From positions 868,001-932,000 of the forward strand of contig NZ_JAGSYG010000001.1 of assembly GCF_025685655.1 (NCBI RefSeq): DNA of 64,000 nucleotides, given 5' to 3'. A program made the translations under genes and the position numbers. The notes under the pieces are model-generated. The model worked only from the letters and a program-made list of their open reading frames with translations, had not been told where the DNA came from and searched no databases. Positions 17,854 through 27,101 of this stretch are shown here, in pieces. Source of the DNA: Acidicapsa ligni (GTDB lineage Bacteria > Acidobacteriota > Terriglobia > Terriglobales > Acidobacteriaceae). Every line of letters begins with the position of its first letter. Position 1 is the stretch's first letter.

Positions 17854-19184
17854 AGAGCCCCCTGCATGGAAGCCTGGGTCGGAACGCCCTGCGTGATATG
17901 CAGCGCCTTACGCAGAGGGATGTAGATGAGGCAGATGATTGGGCCATAAATGAGACGTCCTGCGGCAGCGCCCACGATGCCGAAGCGAGGAGCGAGAATT
18001 GCGATGGCCGCGAGCATGGCCGCTGCTCCTGCAACATTGACAAGGGCAAGCAGCTTGATACGGCCCATTGCCATGAGCATGTAGAAGCCTGTTACGTTCA
18101 GTCCCAGCAATGCGAATCCACACGCGGTTATGGAGAGAGCAACGTACGCGTGGGATGAGAAATCTTCACCCATCCAAAGACGGAGAATGTATCGGCTACC
18201 AAAGATCACTGGTGCGGCCAGGGCTGCAACCAATACGACGTTGACCGCAAAAGCAGTGGCAAACTTTTGCCGCATGGCAGAGGCGCTTAGCAATCCGAGC
18301 CGTGCAGCGAGATACGGAAAGAGCACCTGCAGGCCAGCAGCCACGATACCGTGAATAGGCAGTGCAGCCTGCACGCAGATGCTGTAGTAAGCGATCGCAT
18401 GCATGCCGAGAAGATAGCCGACTAGAAAGCGATCCGCTTGCCCAGTCAAAAGCCCGACTGCTCCCTGTATCCAACTGAAGGCGCCGAAGCCGAAGAGCTC
18501 TCTGACGGATGCGCGATTCAGACTTGGCAATAGGCTATGCATCGCAAGCCGGCGCCAGACTGCAAATGCCTGCAAGCTCGCGCTGATGATAGCAATCAGC
18601 AGAGTTGAAAGCATGATGGTGACGGTTCCTCGCCCAAAGGCGGCGATCGCAACCGCTGCACCTATGGTTGCAACCCGTGTTGCGATTGTGAATCGAGCCG
18701 CAACATCATAGCGCTCATAGGCGCGCTGTGCGCAGATGAAGACACTCTCCACCGCTTTTACCACGAGCAGGATGCAGCCGATGGCAAGTGCGCGTTGATA
18801 GCTGATCCGCAACGCTGCGCTTACATTGGGCAAATGCGAAACCAGGAAGGGGATCAATAGCCCTACCAGGATCGCAATCGTAGTGCCAAGAGCGAGGTTG
18901 ATTCCAAGGAGCGTGCGGATGATGCGTTCCACGCCAACATGATCGTTGCTGCCTCGGTACGCTGCGATAAACTTCAACGCGGCATCGCCAAAGCCTGCCG
19001 AGAGAAGAATGCCGCTGGTCACGGCTGCGCTTGCGAGTACCCAGATCGCATACTGTTCAACTCCAAGCCGATGGAGTAAGAACGGTGCGGAGCAAAGCAT
19101 AAGCGCAGGCAGCGAAACATAATCCGCAATGCCATAAGTGGCATTGGAGATATGTACGCTGCGCAGTTTGGCGGTGAAGCTCAT
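17850..19184 (-). CDS. polysaccharide flippase (Wzx-like)
   Basis: A 444-residue membrane protein with about 12-14 helices in the pattern of the polysaccharide transporter family (MATE-related): FGIVGAAAGRLIYGPI near the end and QADRFLVGYLLGMHAIAYYSI in the middle. It should turn the undecaprenyl-linked repeat unit to the periplasmic face. Coupled to Wzz and the polymerase through 4-bp overlaps. Confidence 0.88.
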   Translation of the reverse strand: MSFTAKLRSVHISNATYGIADYVSLPALMLCSAPFLLHRLGVEQYAIWVLASAAVTSGILLSAGFGDAALKFIAAYRGSNDHVGVERIIRTLLGINLALGTTIAILVGLLIPFLVSHLPNVSAALRISYQRALAIGCILLVVKAVESVFICAQRAYERYDVAARFTIATRVATIGAAVAIAAFGRGTVTIMLSTLLIAIISASLQAFAVWRRLAMHSLLPSLNRASVRELFGFGAFSWIQGAVGLLTGQADRFLVGYLLGMHAIAYYSICVQAALPIHGIVAAGLQVLFPYLAARLGLLSASAMRQKFATAFAVNVVLVAALAAPVIFGSRYILRLWMGEDFSSHAYVALSITACGFALLGLNVTGFYMLMAMGRIKLLALVNVAGAAAMLAAIAILAPRFGIVGAAAGRLIYGPIICLIYIPLRKALHITQGVPTQASMQGAL

Positions 19185-20491
19185 ACATGCGCCCCATCAG
19201 AGTGTGACGTGGCATTACGAGACTTGAATATACGGACTAGCTTTTTGAGATCATCGCTTTCATCCAACTCGTGCCAGTTCCGGAGATACAACATTACGAA
19301 TGACGCAAACAGGAGTACGATCAGCGTTCCCGCGAGCATGAAGATGAGGCGTGGAGGGAAGGACTTCTTCTCTGGCCAGCCTGCGGAATCAATGGTGCTG
19401 ACGGTCGGAATCTCTTTCGCTTCCTGAATGCGAGCCGTCTCGTACTCAGCCGAGAGGAGTTCGTAGACAGTCTCTTGAACTTTTACGCGGCGAAACAGGT
19501 TCGCATAGCGTACGCCGAGTTCCGGCAGACGCCTAAGAGGCGGGTAGAGTTCATCCTTCGAGAGTGCAAGGGGAGCGTTGGTGGTATCTGAGGAACCGCC
19601 GATCTTGCCGAGCTCACGCTGCAGAACACCGATGCGTTCGCTTGCTGCTTTCACGCGTACGTTGTTGTCCCCGTATATCTGCTTCAGGGATTCGAGCTCA
19701 GACTCGCCAAAGATCATCTGTGCCTGCAGCTTCGCTCCCGCGTCGACTGTGGCCCTGGTTTGTTCGCGGATGTCGATTGTCGAAGTGCTGCTTGAGAACT
19801 GGCTTAACTGTTCTTCGGCATCGTCGAGTTCCTTCAGAACTGCGGCTTGACGCTGTTCTACAAATTGCCGTTCGCGACGTGCAGACGAAGTGCTGACTCG
19901 CGCCAGGACTTTGTTTAATTCTTCAACATAGCCACGAGCGAGATCCTGCGCGCGTTGACGATCAGTATCCGTAACAACGATTGTGATGACGCCGCTCTTC
20001 TTACTCTCGGTGATTTGAGTGTTTGAGCTGAGCTTCTTCAGCGTGTCCTTCATGTACCTTTTTTTGTAGATTTGCTGCAGGTGAAAGCGTTCAGCAAGGG
20101 ATCCTGTAACTGTTCCGCTGCGCAGGAGATCGATGTACAGATCGCCGTTGCCCTTTGCTCCGAGCAGCCCGCTGGCGAGCATGCCCAGACTGCCTGCTCC
20201 ACCGCCGGCGCGTCCGGCGAGAGCGGCCAGTAACGCTGTTCCGCTACCTTGCTGCTCTGGAGGCATGATGTTTGTGGTCGACTTATAACGCTTCGGGATA
20301 GTGAACGCGATCACTGTGCTGAGAATGAATGCTACGATTCCGATCCGCAGCAGCGTCTTGCGACGCTGCCACAGATACAGAAGGTTCCTTGCCCACGCAG
20401 CGCTTGGGGGAGCGTCTGCCACTACGGGATCGTTCTTGTGCGAGATAAAGTTTTCCATGGCAGCTGTTATATTCCTGCGATCACGTTGCAT
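19181..20491 (-). CDS. Wzz-type chain-length/co-polymerase protein
   Basis: A 436-residue protein with two transmembrane helices (about 47-66 and 385-407) around a long periplasmic coiled-coil region; N-terminal Wzz domain (IPKRYKSTTNIMPPEQ) and the GNVR-type late segment near IPTVSTIDSAGWPEKKSFPPR. It sets polymer length and contacts the outer-membrane exporter. It has no fused tyrosine kinase and no separate kinase gene is nearby. Start 20491 versus ATG 20458 is undecided; neither has a clear ribosome-binding site. Confidence 0.88.
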   Translation of the reverse strand: MQRDRRNITAAMENFISHKNDPVVADAPPSAAWARNLLYLWQRRKTLLRIGIVAFILSTVIAFTIPKRYKSTTNIMPPEQQGSGTALLAALAGRAGGGAGSLGMLASGLLGAKGNGDLYIDLLRSGTVTGSLAERFHLQQIYKKRYMKDTLKKLSSNTQITESKKSGVITIVVTDTDRQRAQDLARGYVEELNKVLARVSTSSARRERQFVEQRQAAVLKELDDAEEQLSQFSSSTSTIDIREQTRATVDAGAKLQAQMIFGESELESLKQIYGDNNVRVKAASERIGVLQRELGKIGGSSDTTNAPLALSKDELYPPLRRLPELGVRYANLFRRVKVQETVYELLSAEYETARIQEAKEIPTVSTIDSAGWPEKKSFPPRLIFMLAGTLIVLLFASFVMLYLRNWHELDESDDLKKLVRIFKSRNATSHSDGAHV

Positions 20492-20533
20492 TGTTGTGCG
20501 GTGATGTTGAGCATTGTTGTAAGCATGGTGCGT

Positions 20534-23500
20534 CTAGATGGACGCAACTGCTGCAGTGATTGCGATCGACGAAGCAAGCTGCGCAGTCGTCAACAGGTTC
20601 TTCCAGAAGAGAGAGGATCCGAGGATTTTCTGTGGAACGACTACTACGTCTCCTGGATCGAGCTTGGTCGCAAGTACACCCGCGGCGAACTTTCCATTCG
20701 AGTGACGACCTATGACAGAGCCATTGGCACGGATGACGAAAATCTCTTTGCGATTGGCCGTGGTATTTGTTCCACCCGCATGACTCAGATACCATCCTGC
20801 GGTTTTGCCTGGCGTAAAGGTAAGTGCGGTGGAGTTGTAGACCTGACCAGTTACCAGTACAAAGCTAGGCCGCTTCGGGATTGTCAAAACGTCACCGCGG
20901 CGCAATTCGATATCTGCGGATGTGTTAGCCCAGCTATCAATATCTGCGCTGATATGAACAACCAGGCGTCCAGTAGGAGGAGTGCTCTTTAGCTGTGATA
21001 GCACGTCATCCTGTTGCGCCTTGATTAGTTGCAGCGTTCCACCTGAATCTCCTCCTCCGAGATTCGGAGCGAGCCGCGCGGCCGAAGAGTTCGTCTCGAT
21101 CTGCCGGATAAGTTCCTGTCTGCTCTTCTCTTCAAGATCACGTACCTGTTCGCGTGTCAGTACTGCACCTTCGGGGTAGGCTGTATCGCGAAACGAGCCG
21201 GCGCGTCGGAGAACGGAACTGAGGTGCTCACCTTCCTGGAAGCCGTAGGTCCCGGGGAACTTGACCTGACCCTCAATCGTCAACGATTCACCGATGTCAT
21301 CCCATCCCGTGATCCGGTGAATGGTTAGAATGTCGCCGGGCTTGAGCACTACATCCGCATTCGGATCGGCTCCGGAGACAGCGGCTCCAATATGTATTGT
21401 TGCGAGGCTTCCAGCGATTTGATTGCCGTTCAATATGCCATAGCTGGTCAGGTCTGCACTGTCGAGCAGAGCGTCGCGCTTGAATCCGCCAGCCATGCGT
21501 ACGAGTTGCGCGGCTGTCATATCTTTCGATAGCGGATACATGGCAGGACGCAGCACCTCACCTTGAATAGAGACCTTAGGCGCATCAACCTCATAACGCC
21601 CGAGGATGCGTATCGTGTCGAATGGCTGGAGATCGAGATTTGCATTCCCGATCAATACATCGGTCACATTGAAGTCGATAGTCTCTGCGTGAAGATCGGG
21701 TGGAACAAGACGGATAACTTCGCCGTGAGTAGATGGCTCAGGCAGCATGTCCTGGTAGCTATGCAATACATCGCTCAGACGCATGCCGTCCGTGTAAGGA
21801 AATCGACCAGGGCGTACTACATGCCCCATAAGATAGATGGCGCGTTGACTGTATGGGAGGATCGGAGCAATGCGGATACGATCTCCGTCTTTTACCTGGA
21901 AGGCTGCGATGGCATCAAGATCCGCCTGAGAGTTCTGCTCGCCTGTAGTTTTCACTGTGATGGTTTCGCGCTGATGAGTGGCATCGATACGTTCGACCGT
22001 GATGTGGCCAAGAGAGGCTGCTGCAGTAACGCCACCGGCCTGATCGATCACGGCATTGAGCGTTGATTCACCGGCCTTGAGTTCATAGATAGCAGGCCGC
22101 TTGACCGCTCCAGAGATCGCCACCTGTGCTCCCGCAGGAGGCACAAGCAAGGTGTCGCCACCTTCAAAATGTGTACTGCCGTTGCGAACTCCGTGAAGCA
22201 GAAAGTCATAGAGATCAACATCTTCGATCAACTGCTTGCCGCGGTAGTGACGTGCGATGCGGAGCGAACCGACCGATGTCGGACCTCCTGCCGCATACAG
22301 AGCACTTAATGGAGTAGCGAGCGAGCTGATGTCGTAGCCGCCAGGACGTTGAACATCTCCTACGACGTATACGCGTACCGAACGCAGATGCGAGACAGTG
22401 ACCGAGACCTGCACATTTCGGAACTGTTGTTTGAGCGCGCCCTCGATCATGCTTTGCGCCTGCTGTAGCGGAAGGCCAGCTACCTCAAGAGATCCTGCCT
22501 CGGGCAAGAGAATGCGACCATCGCGGTCAACGACGCGGGAGGTGCTCTGAGTCATGCCGCCCCACATGTTGATTGTGAGCGTATCGCCTGCGCCTACGAC
22601 ATAATCCGGACCGAGCGGCACATCCAGCGGAGTGTCGCGTCCAGAGTTTCCACGTGCCATTGCAGAGATGGTCCGATTGATGAAGACTTCAGATCCGAAT
22701 CGCTTCAGTGACGCAGTTCGCTCGGGTATCTGCGTGTAAAGATCACGCATGGATTGGAGATTGTAAGGTGCTGGCTTCCGAAGTACTTTCGGCAAATCGG
22801 TCGATGCGTTTGACTGTTCGTGCCCGCGCTTTTGCACGCTGCTCTGGGTGTTGGTCGTAGGGCTCATGGATTGAGCTGACAGAGCGGAAAGGCCGCTTGC
22901 ATCCGTGGGAGATAATCCCGAGTTGATGCCAGAACCAGAAGCTGAAGCGAGCCCTGACGAACCTAGACCGCTCGATAACGCAAGTGCTCGTTGCCCAGAG
23001 GACAAATCGTCGCTGGTAAGGTCATCGGAGCCGGTGGATCCAACAGACTGGAGATCATCCGAGGAGACATAGCCGCGCGCTCGCAGATAGGTGGTAATGC
23101 TCCCACGCAGGCTGGCATTCGTCGCGATCTGGCTATAGAGCATCTCGTCCGAGATATCATTTGCATCAACCTGCGTACCCTGCTGTTGCAGGCGATCAGC
23201 CACCTGGGATTTTACTTCCACGACCAGATCCGGGCTTTGCTGCAGAATGCGAATGATTTGATCCGAGGTGAGAGCGGTCGAATTCGCCAGACCCGTGCCG
23301 GTCAGGATTCCCGTGCTGGTCGAGGAGTTGCTATCGTCCGATGAAGTGTCACTATCCGCGGACGATGTTATCGCTCCAGCTCCAGTGGTGGAGTCGTCCG
23401 CCGAAGACGGGGACGTACCCTGGGATGAGGATGGGGATGACCCAAGTGGGATCTGTCCATAAGCCGTAGATCCTAAGGCGAAAACAAACGCCAAAGCGGC

Positions 23501-23575
23501 TGTAGATAGAATCGAAACCAACCGCGGAATGCGATCGAAATTGGTGCGTGTGTGCGATTGGCGACTGCGATTCAT
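20534..23575 (-). CDS. SLBB-domain polysaccharide export protein (Wza-like, very long)
   Basis: A 1,013-residue outer-membrane export protein, against ~380 residues for E. coli Wza. After a signal peptide (cleavage near STAYG) come ~270 residues rich in Ser, Thr, Asp and Gly, then the polysaccharide-export domain (DYVVGAGDTLTINMWGG) and at least four SLBB modules (VYVVGDVQRPGGYDI; ISGAVKRPAIYEL; YLMGHVVRPGRFPY; IQGEVLRPAMYPL; IEGQVKFPGTYGF). A C-terminal hydrophobic stretch follows. Start ATG 23575 is preferred to 23611 because AGGTG lies about 10 bp upstream and gives a normal signal peptide. First gene of the exopolysaccharide series. Confidence 0.9.
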   Translation of the reverse strand: MNRSRQSHTRTNFDRIPRLVSILSTAALAFVFALGSTAYGQIPLGSSPSSSQGTSPSSADDSTTGAGAITSSADSDTSSDDSNSSTSTGILTGTGLANSTALTSDQIIRILQQSPDLVVEVKSQVADRLQQQGTQVDANDISDEMLYSQIATNASLRGSITTYLRARGYVSSDDLQSVGSTGSDDLTSDDLSSGQRALALSSGLGSSGLASASGSGINSGLSPTDASGLSALSAQSMSPTTNTQSSVQKRGHEQSNASTDLPKVLRKPAPYNLQSMRDLYTQIPERTASLKRFGSEVFINRTISAMARGNSGRDTPLDVPLGPDYVVGAGDTLTINMWGGMTQSTSRVVDRDGRILLPEAGSLEVAGLPLQQAQSMIEGALKQQFRNVQVSVTVSHLRSVRVYVVGDVQRPGGYDISSLATPLSALYAAGGPTSVGSLRIARHYRGKQLIEDVDLYDFLLHGVRNGSTHFEGGDTLLVPPAGAQVAISGAVKRPAIYELKAGESTLNAVIDQAGGVTAAASLGHITVERIDATHQRETITVKTTGEQNSQADLDAIAAFQVKDGDRIRIAPILPYSQRAIYLMGHVVRPGRFPYTDGMRLSDVLHSYQDMLPEPSTHGEVIRLVPPDLHAETIDFNVTDVLIGNANLDLQPFDTIRILGRYEVDAPKVSIQGEVLRPAMYPLSKDMTAAQLVRMAGGFKRDALLDSADLTSYGILNGNQIAGSLATIHIGAAVSGADPNADVVLKPGDILTIHRITGWDDIGESLTIEGQVKFPGTYGFQEGEHLSSVLRRAGSFRDTAYPEGAVLTREQVRDLEEKSRQELIRQIETNSSAARLAPNLGGGDSGGTLQLIKAQQDDVLSQLKSTPPTGRLVVHISADIDSWANTSADIELRRGDVLTIPKRPSFVLVTGQVYNSTALTFTPGKTAGWYLSHAGGTNTTANRKEIFVIRANGSVIGRHSNGKFAAGVLATKLDPGDVVVVPQKILGSSLFWKNLLTTAQLASSIAITAAVASI

Positions 23576-23659
23576 CTGGATGACACCTGCGAAAGTTGGG
23601 AATTGCGACATAGGCTTTTACTCTTCGTCTTTCACCGTAAAGAACCGGATCAGTGGGGG

Positions 23660-23697
23660 TGTCATGCGTTCGTCAGTGAATTGTCATTCTTTTGTTG
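23660..23697 (-). promoter_or_regulatory. 11-bp-phased TGTCA repeat, site B
   Basis: Units at 23660, 23671, 23682 and 23693: TGTCA-N6-CGTCA-N6-TGTCA-N6-TGTTG. This is the most regular copy. It lies 85 bp ahead of the chosen start of the SLBB export gene and would control the whole exopolysaccharide-polyketide series. Confidence 0.65.
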
Positions 23698-23806
23698 CCT
23701 GTGATAGAGGCGGATTTTCGAGAGTTGGGATGGTTCAAAAGATTTCTCGGCCCCGGCCATGACAGCTGATCAGGGCCGCTGAAAGGGGTATTTTCTTTCA
23801 AATTTG

Positions 23807-23822
23807 TGACAGTTCTCTGACA
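23807..23822 (+). promoter_or_regulatory. 11-bp-phased TGACA repeat, site C
   Basis: TGACA at 23807 and 23818, exactly 11 bp apart, followed by ATTCA as after the second unit of site B. Oriented towards the methyltransferase gene starting at 23937. Only two clean units. Confidence 0.45.
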
Positions 23823-23936
23823 ATTCAAAAGCCAGTAATCGCTATGGTTTAAGAGAAAATCGATTCGGATGCGAGGCTGTGTTGTCGACATCCATTGGAA
23901 TCGCCCTTGAATATTCAGGAGAAGAAGACGAGAAAT

Positions 23937-24584
23937 ATGCAGCTGCTCACCATTCATCAGAAGGTGTTTATTGTCTTCCGGCGGCGGCGGATGAAGAAGT
24001 TCTACGCTATGTTTCGGCCCTCTGCGCAGACACCGCTGCTCGACATTGGCGGCGCCCCGAATACCTGGATTACGGAGTCGCAATACGACTTCAAATTTCC
24101 AGTCGTGTTGGTGAACCTGATATTTCCAGACCCAGCCGTACTAAGTGATAGCCGCTTTACGGCAGTCGTGGGCGATGCGACCAATTTGCCATTTGCGGAT
24201 GCGAGTTTCGATATCGCGTATTCAAACTCTGTTATCGAGCACATGACGACCTGGGAACGGCAACAGGCATTCGCAGCGGAGGCTCGACGTGCGGGAAAGA
24301 GGCTTTGGATACAGACACCCGCCCGCAGTTTTCCGCTAGAGTCGCACCTGCTTGCCCCGTTCTTTCAGTACCTTCCCCGAAGCCTGCAGACCCGCATGGC
24401 GCGGCATTTTACCCTCTGGGGTCTACTGACGAAGCCGAGCGTGGCTCAGGTGGAGGAGATGCTGTCTGACATCCGACTGCTGACTTACAAGGAGATGAAG
24501 CAGTTGTTTCCCGACTGCCTTATCCTCAAGGAGCGGGTGCTTGGCCTGACAAAGAGTTATGTCGCAGTTCGCGGATTCAACTAA
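23937..24584 (+). CDS. class I SAM-dependent methyltransferase
   Basis: A 215-residue Methyltransf_11-type enzyme: SAM-binding LLDIGGAPNTWI, VVGDATNLPFADASFDIAY and the motif-IV SNSVIEHM. The substrate is unknown; the divergent exopolysaccharide genes make a sugar or lipid acceptor possible. ATG 23937 is chosen; an in-frame TTG at 23895 would add 14 residues. The gene converges on the nucleotidyltransferase-like gene with 7 bp between stops. Confidence 0.82.
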   Translation: MQLLTIHQKVFIVFRRRRMKKFYAMFRPSAQTPLLDIGGAPNTWITESQYDFKFPVVLVNLIFPDPAVLSDSRFTAVVGDATNLPFADASFDIAYSNSVIEHMTTWERQQAFAAEARRAGKRLWIQTPARSFPLESHLLAPFFQYLPRSLQTRMARHFTLWGLLTKPSVAQVEEMLSDIRLLTYKEMKQLFPDCLILKERVLGLTKSYVAVRGFN

Positions 24585-24591
24585 CGAATTA

Positions 24592-25839
24592 CTATCCTTC
24601 GAATTCACTCGTGTACCGCCGCCAACGGCGCAACTCGTATGCATAGCGCAGCCCCTCTACGGCGTGAAAACGTAGGCGGGAAAAGACAAAACGAAGCTGC
24701 ATATGATGGCGATGGATAAGCGCTGTCAATGTCTCATTCTCTGGCGCGTGCGCGATAACAGGCGGTAAAGCCAAAGGCACAAGTGCTTTTATAAGAGAAC
24801 GTTTTGCAGGAACACCAACGACCTCAAGCTCCCTTAGTAACAGCAGGTAGAGCTTGCTTCCCGGAACGCTGGCTAAGACCGTGCGATGTCCATATCGCTC
24901 CACCCAGAGTCGAGCGAAAGCTGGAAGAGTATCAACGGTCCAGCTTGAAAACGCCACAGGTGCAAAATCGCCCATGACCTGTGTGATCAGCAGCGTAACC
25001 ACTCCAAGCGAGAAGGATGCTCGCGGATTGTCCTGCGCTCTCAATCGAACTTCACTCCAGAAAGCGTCATCATCGCGGCGCGCGATCACATGCCGACGAA
25101 ACTCAATCAGGTGTGCGGTGCGCGAAAATTCGCTGCACACATGTTTGTACATGTGCAATCCCTGGCCTAGAAACAGATCGGCGGGTGAAAGTACCGGCAC
25201 GCGCACGCGGTGAAAGTCGAGATTCTCGGTGCGTTCGAGCAAAAGCGGGCGGCCTTGATTCGCCGCCTCCAGGTGCAACTCTACGCAACGAAAAGGGACA
25301 GTCTTGTATAGATCTTTCAGTGAGCCACCAGGAGTGAAGTTTGTCTTGAACTCCCAGCTTCGGCCACTGATGGCGTGAAGGTGATAGCCCCTGCTCTCGA
25401 GGATCTGTCGTGCCTGGGGAGCATCTTTCGCTGCTATCAGGAAATCAATATCGAGCTGCGAACGAAGCCACGGTTTAGGTACAGAATGAGGCCAGAGGGA
25501 AAATCCCTTTAATATCGCATAGGAGAATTGTGCATCCTGAAACTCACGATGGATAGCATTCGATTCATCGATCATCCCCTGGGTGCGTTCGGTGTTGTCG
25601 ACTAGATTCTCTTGCAGTCGCGCAAGCACGGCGGGGGGAAATACTTCGCGGAGCTGTAACTCCGTCATGCGATCGAGAAAGTACAGCGCCAGACCACTCG
25701 TGTCCAACCAATACAACAGCCTTCTCCAGTCCCTGCCGGAGAGGCGTCGAAGCAGCGAGCATTGCTCTGGTAAAGGATCGCAAAAGCTCAACAGTACAGC
25801 CTCACGTATCCGCTGTTCTCTGCGGAGACGGACTGGCAT
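24592..25839 (-). CDS. uncharacterised nucleotidyltransferase-family protein
   Basis: A 415-residue protein of the uncharacterised nucleotidyltransferase group (PF14907-like): FSYAILKGFSLWP and WLRSQLDIDFLIAAKD give the polymerase-beta-like pattern of a Gly/Lys turn followed by D-x-D. These proteins occur beside HprK-related kinases in exopolysaccharide loci and as tailoring enzymes in some lasso-peptide clusters; the acceptor is not known. The frame opens to ATG 25902, but that codon lies inside repeat site D, so the later ATG 25839 is chosen; it has no clear ribosome-binding site, so the start is uncertain. Confidence 0.75.
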   Translation of the reverse strand: MPVRLRREQRIREAVLLSFCDPLPEQCSLLRRLSGRDWRRLLYWLDTSGLALYFLDRMTELQLREVFPPAVLARLQENLVDNTERTQGMIDESNAIHREFQDAQFSYAILKGFSLWPHSVPKPWLRSQLDIDFLIAAKDAPQARQILESRGYHLHAISGRSWEFKTNFTPGGSLKDLYKTVPFRCVELHLEAANQGRPLLLERTENLDFHRVRVPVLSPADLFLGQGLHMYKHVCSEFSRTAHLIEFRRHVIARRDDDAFWSEVRLRAQDNPRASFSLGVVTLLITQVMGDFAPVAFSSWTVDTLPAFARLWVERYGHRTVLASVPGSKLYLLLLRELEVVGVPAKRSLIKALVPLALPPVIAHAPENETLTALIHRHHMQLRFVFSRLRFHAVEGLRYAYELRRWRRYTSEFEG

Positions 25840-25896
25840 CGCATTGGAATTAAGTATTGGCACCCCGTTCACTCTATCCAGCCTGAGATGGAGGAT

Positions 25897-25934
25897 TGTC
25901 ATGTGCCTGTAAGCCGATTGTCATTGTATTGTTG
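25897..25934 (-). promoter_or_regulatory. 11-bp-phased TGTCA repeat, site D
   Basis: Units at 25897, 25908, 25919 and 25930: TGTCA-N6-TGTAA-N6-TGTCA-N6-TGTTG, nearly the layout of site B including the last unit. It faces the leftward nucleotidyltransferase gene, 58 bp from the start at 25839, and covers the upstream ATG at 25902. Confidence 0.62.
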
Positions 25935-25966
25935 GTCATTCTTTGCGGTCGAGAGGCAATCGCAAA

Positions 25967-25993
25967 TGACAATCAATTGACAAAGGCCAGACT
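25967..25993 (+). promoter_or_regulatory. 11-bp-phased TGACA repeat, site E
   Basis: TGACA at 25967 and 25978 and a degenerate AGACT at 25989, all in 11-bp phase and facing the rightward barrel gene at 26038. It stands back to back with site D. Confidence 0.5.
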
Positions 25994-26037
25994 ATCCGGA
26001 GACACATCGTGCGGAGAGTACCGCTACAGTCACTACT

Positions 26038-27099
26038 ATGCCGCGTCCACGAAACTCCCTCTATCTCTTACGATTGGCACGACCAACGAGGCTTATTGTC
26101 TTCATTTTGGCCATGCTCTGCGCCGTGCGGTACGGAACGGCACAAAACACACCACTGATCTCAGGAGGTGTCGGATTTTTTTCGACCACCAATGCCGGTA
26201 GTACCAGCTATTTGCCTATCATTGAGCCGCTTCTATCTGCACCAATCGGTAATCATTTCCTCGTCGAATCCCGAGCAGCATTGCTTGAGACCTTCGCTCC
26301 CAATGGCCCTGGTGATCCTGGTTACAATCATTCTCACTTCATTGGCCTGACTTATCTTCAGGGGGATTACATTGCTTCGCCACATGCCACCGTGGTCATA
26401 GGCAGCTTCCTGACTCCCTTCGGAACTTACAATGAACGTCTCTCTCCTATCTGGATCGGAAACTTTCAGGATGGGCCACTGATCAGCGGCCTCGGTGTCA
26501 TGTCCACTGGCACTGGTCTCGGTGGAATGTTACGTGGGTCTGCAATCTCCAGGCACAATTACTCCATTGACTACACCGCCTATTACTCCACGCGCAGCGC
26601 AAACGTGCAATTTAGTTCCGAACGTTCCTCAGGTGGTCGTGCGAGCCTTTTCCTGCCCAATAGCGGACTGGAAGTCGGTCTCTCTTATGGTCGCTCTCTG
26701 CAGGGAATCCAGGAAAACTTCTACGGCACGCATGTCTGGTGGGAGCCCAAAGATACGGCCTTCCGACTACGCTCTGAGTTTGCGCGCGGCCATCATGCCC
26801 AGGGCTACTGGGTTGAAGCCGACTATCGCACCCAGGCATTCGGTGGCCTCGACAGTTGGATTGGTCGCTTCGAGCCTTTGTTCCGCATCCAGCAGACCTT
26901 TCGCCGCGATACGGCAGCCAGCGACAGTGTTCCACTTGTGAACACGCAGCGCGCAGACTTCGGACTCGATTACAACCTGCCGCACAACACCAGGATACTT
27001 ACCAGCTACGCGCGGCAGTTCTCGTCCACCGGTAACACCAATGTATGGGAGACTGGAATTGTCTATCGCTTCCTGTTTCCAGCCTGGAAAGGAAAATAG
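26038..27099 (+). CDS. exported outer-membrane beta-barrel protein
   Basis: A 353-residue protein with a signal sequence (cleavage near RYGTAQ) and alternating amphipathic strands to a terminal Phe/Tyr-rich strand (WETGIVYRFLFPAW), the shape of a small porin-like barrel. The family is not recognised. A c-type cytochrome gene follows 2 bp after the stop, so the pair is one operon and may place a haem protein near the outer membrane. Preceded by repeat site E. Confidence 0.7.
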   Translation: MPRPRNSLYLLRLARPTRLIVFILAMLCAVRYGTAQNTPLISGGVGFFSTTNAGSTSYLPIIEPLLSAPIGNHFLVESRAALLETFAPNGPGDPGYNHSHFIGLTYLQGDYIASPHATVVIGSFLTPFGTYNERLSPIWIGNFQDGPLISGLGVMSTGTGLGGMLRGSAISRHNYSIDYTAYYSTRSANVQFSSERSSGGRASLFLPNSGLEVGLSYGRSLQGIQENFYGTHVWWEPKDTAFRLRSEFARGHHAQGYWVEADYRTQAFGGLDSWIGRFEPLFRIQQTFRRDTAASDSVPLVNTQRADFGLDYNLPHNTRILTSYARQFSSTGNTNVWETGIVYRFLFPAWKGK

Positions 27100-27101
27100 C
27101 C

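Larger units (their letters stand above)
23576..23936. other. intergenic region between the divergent export and methyltransferase genes
   Basis: About 360 bp without a gene. It holds two oppositely oriented copies of the 11-bp-phased repeat (sites B and C), each facing its own gene. I see no other structured element. Confidence 0.7.
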
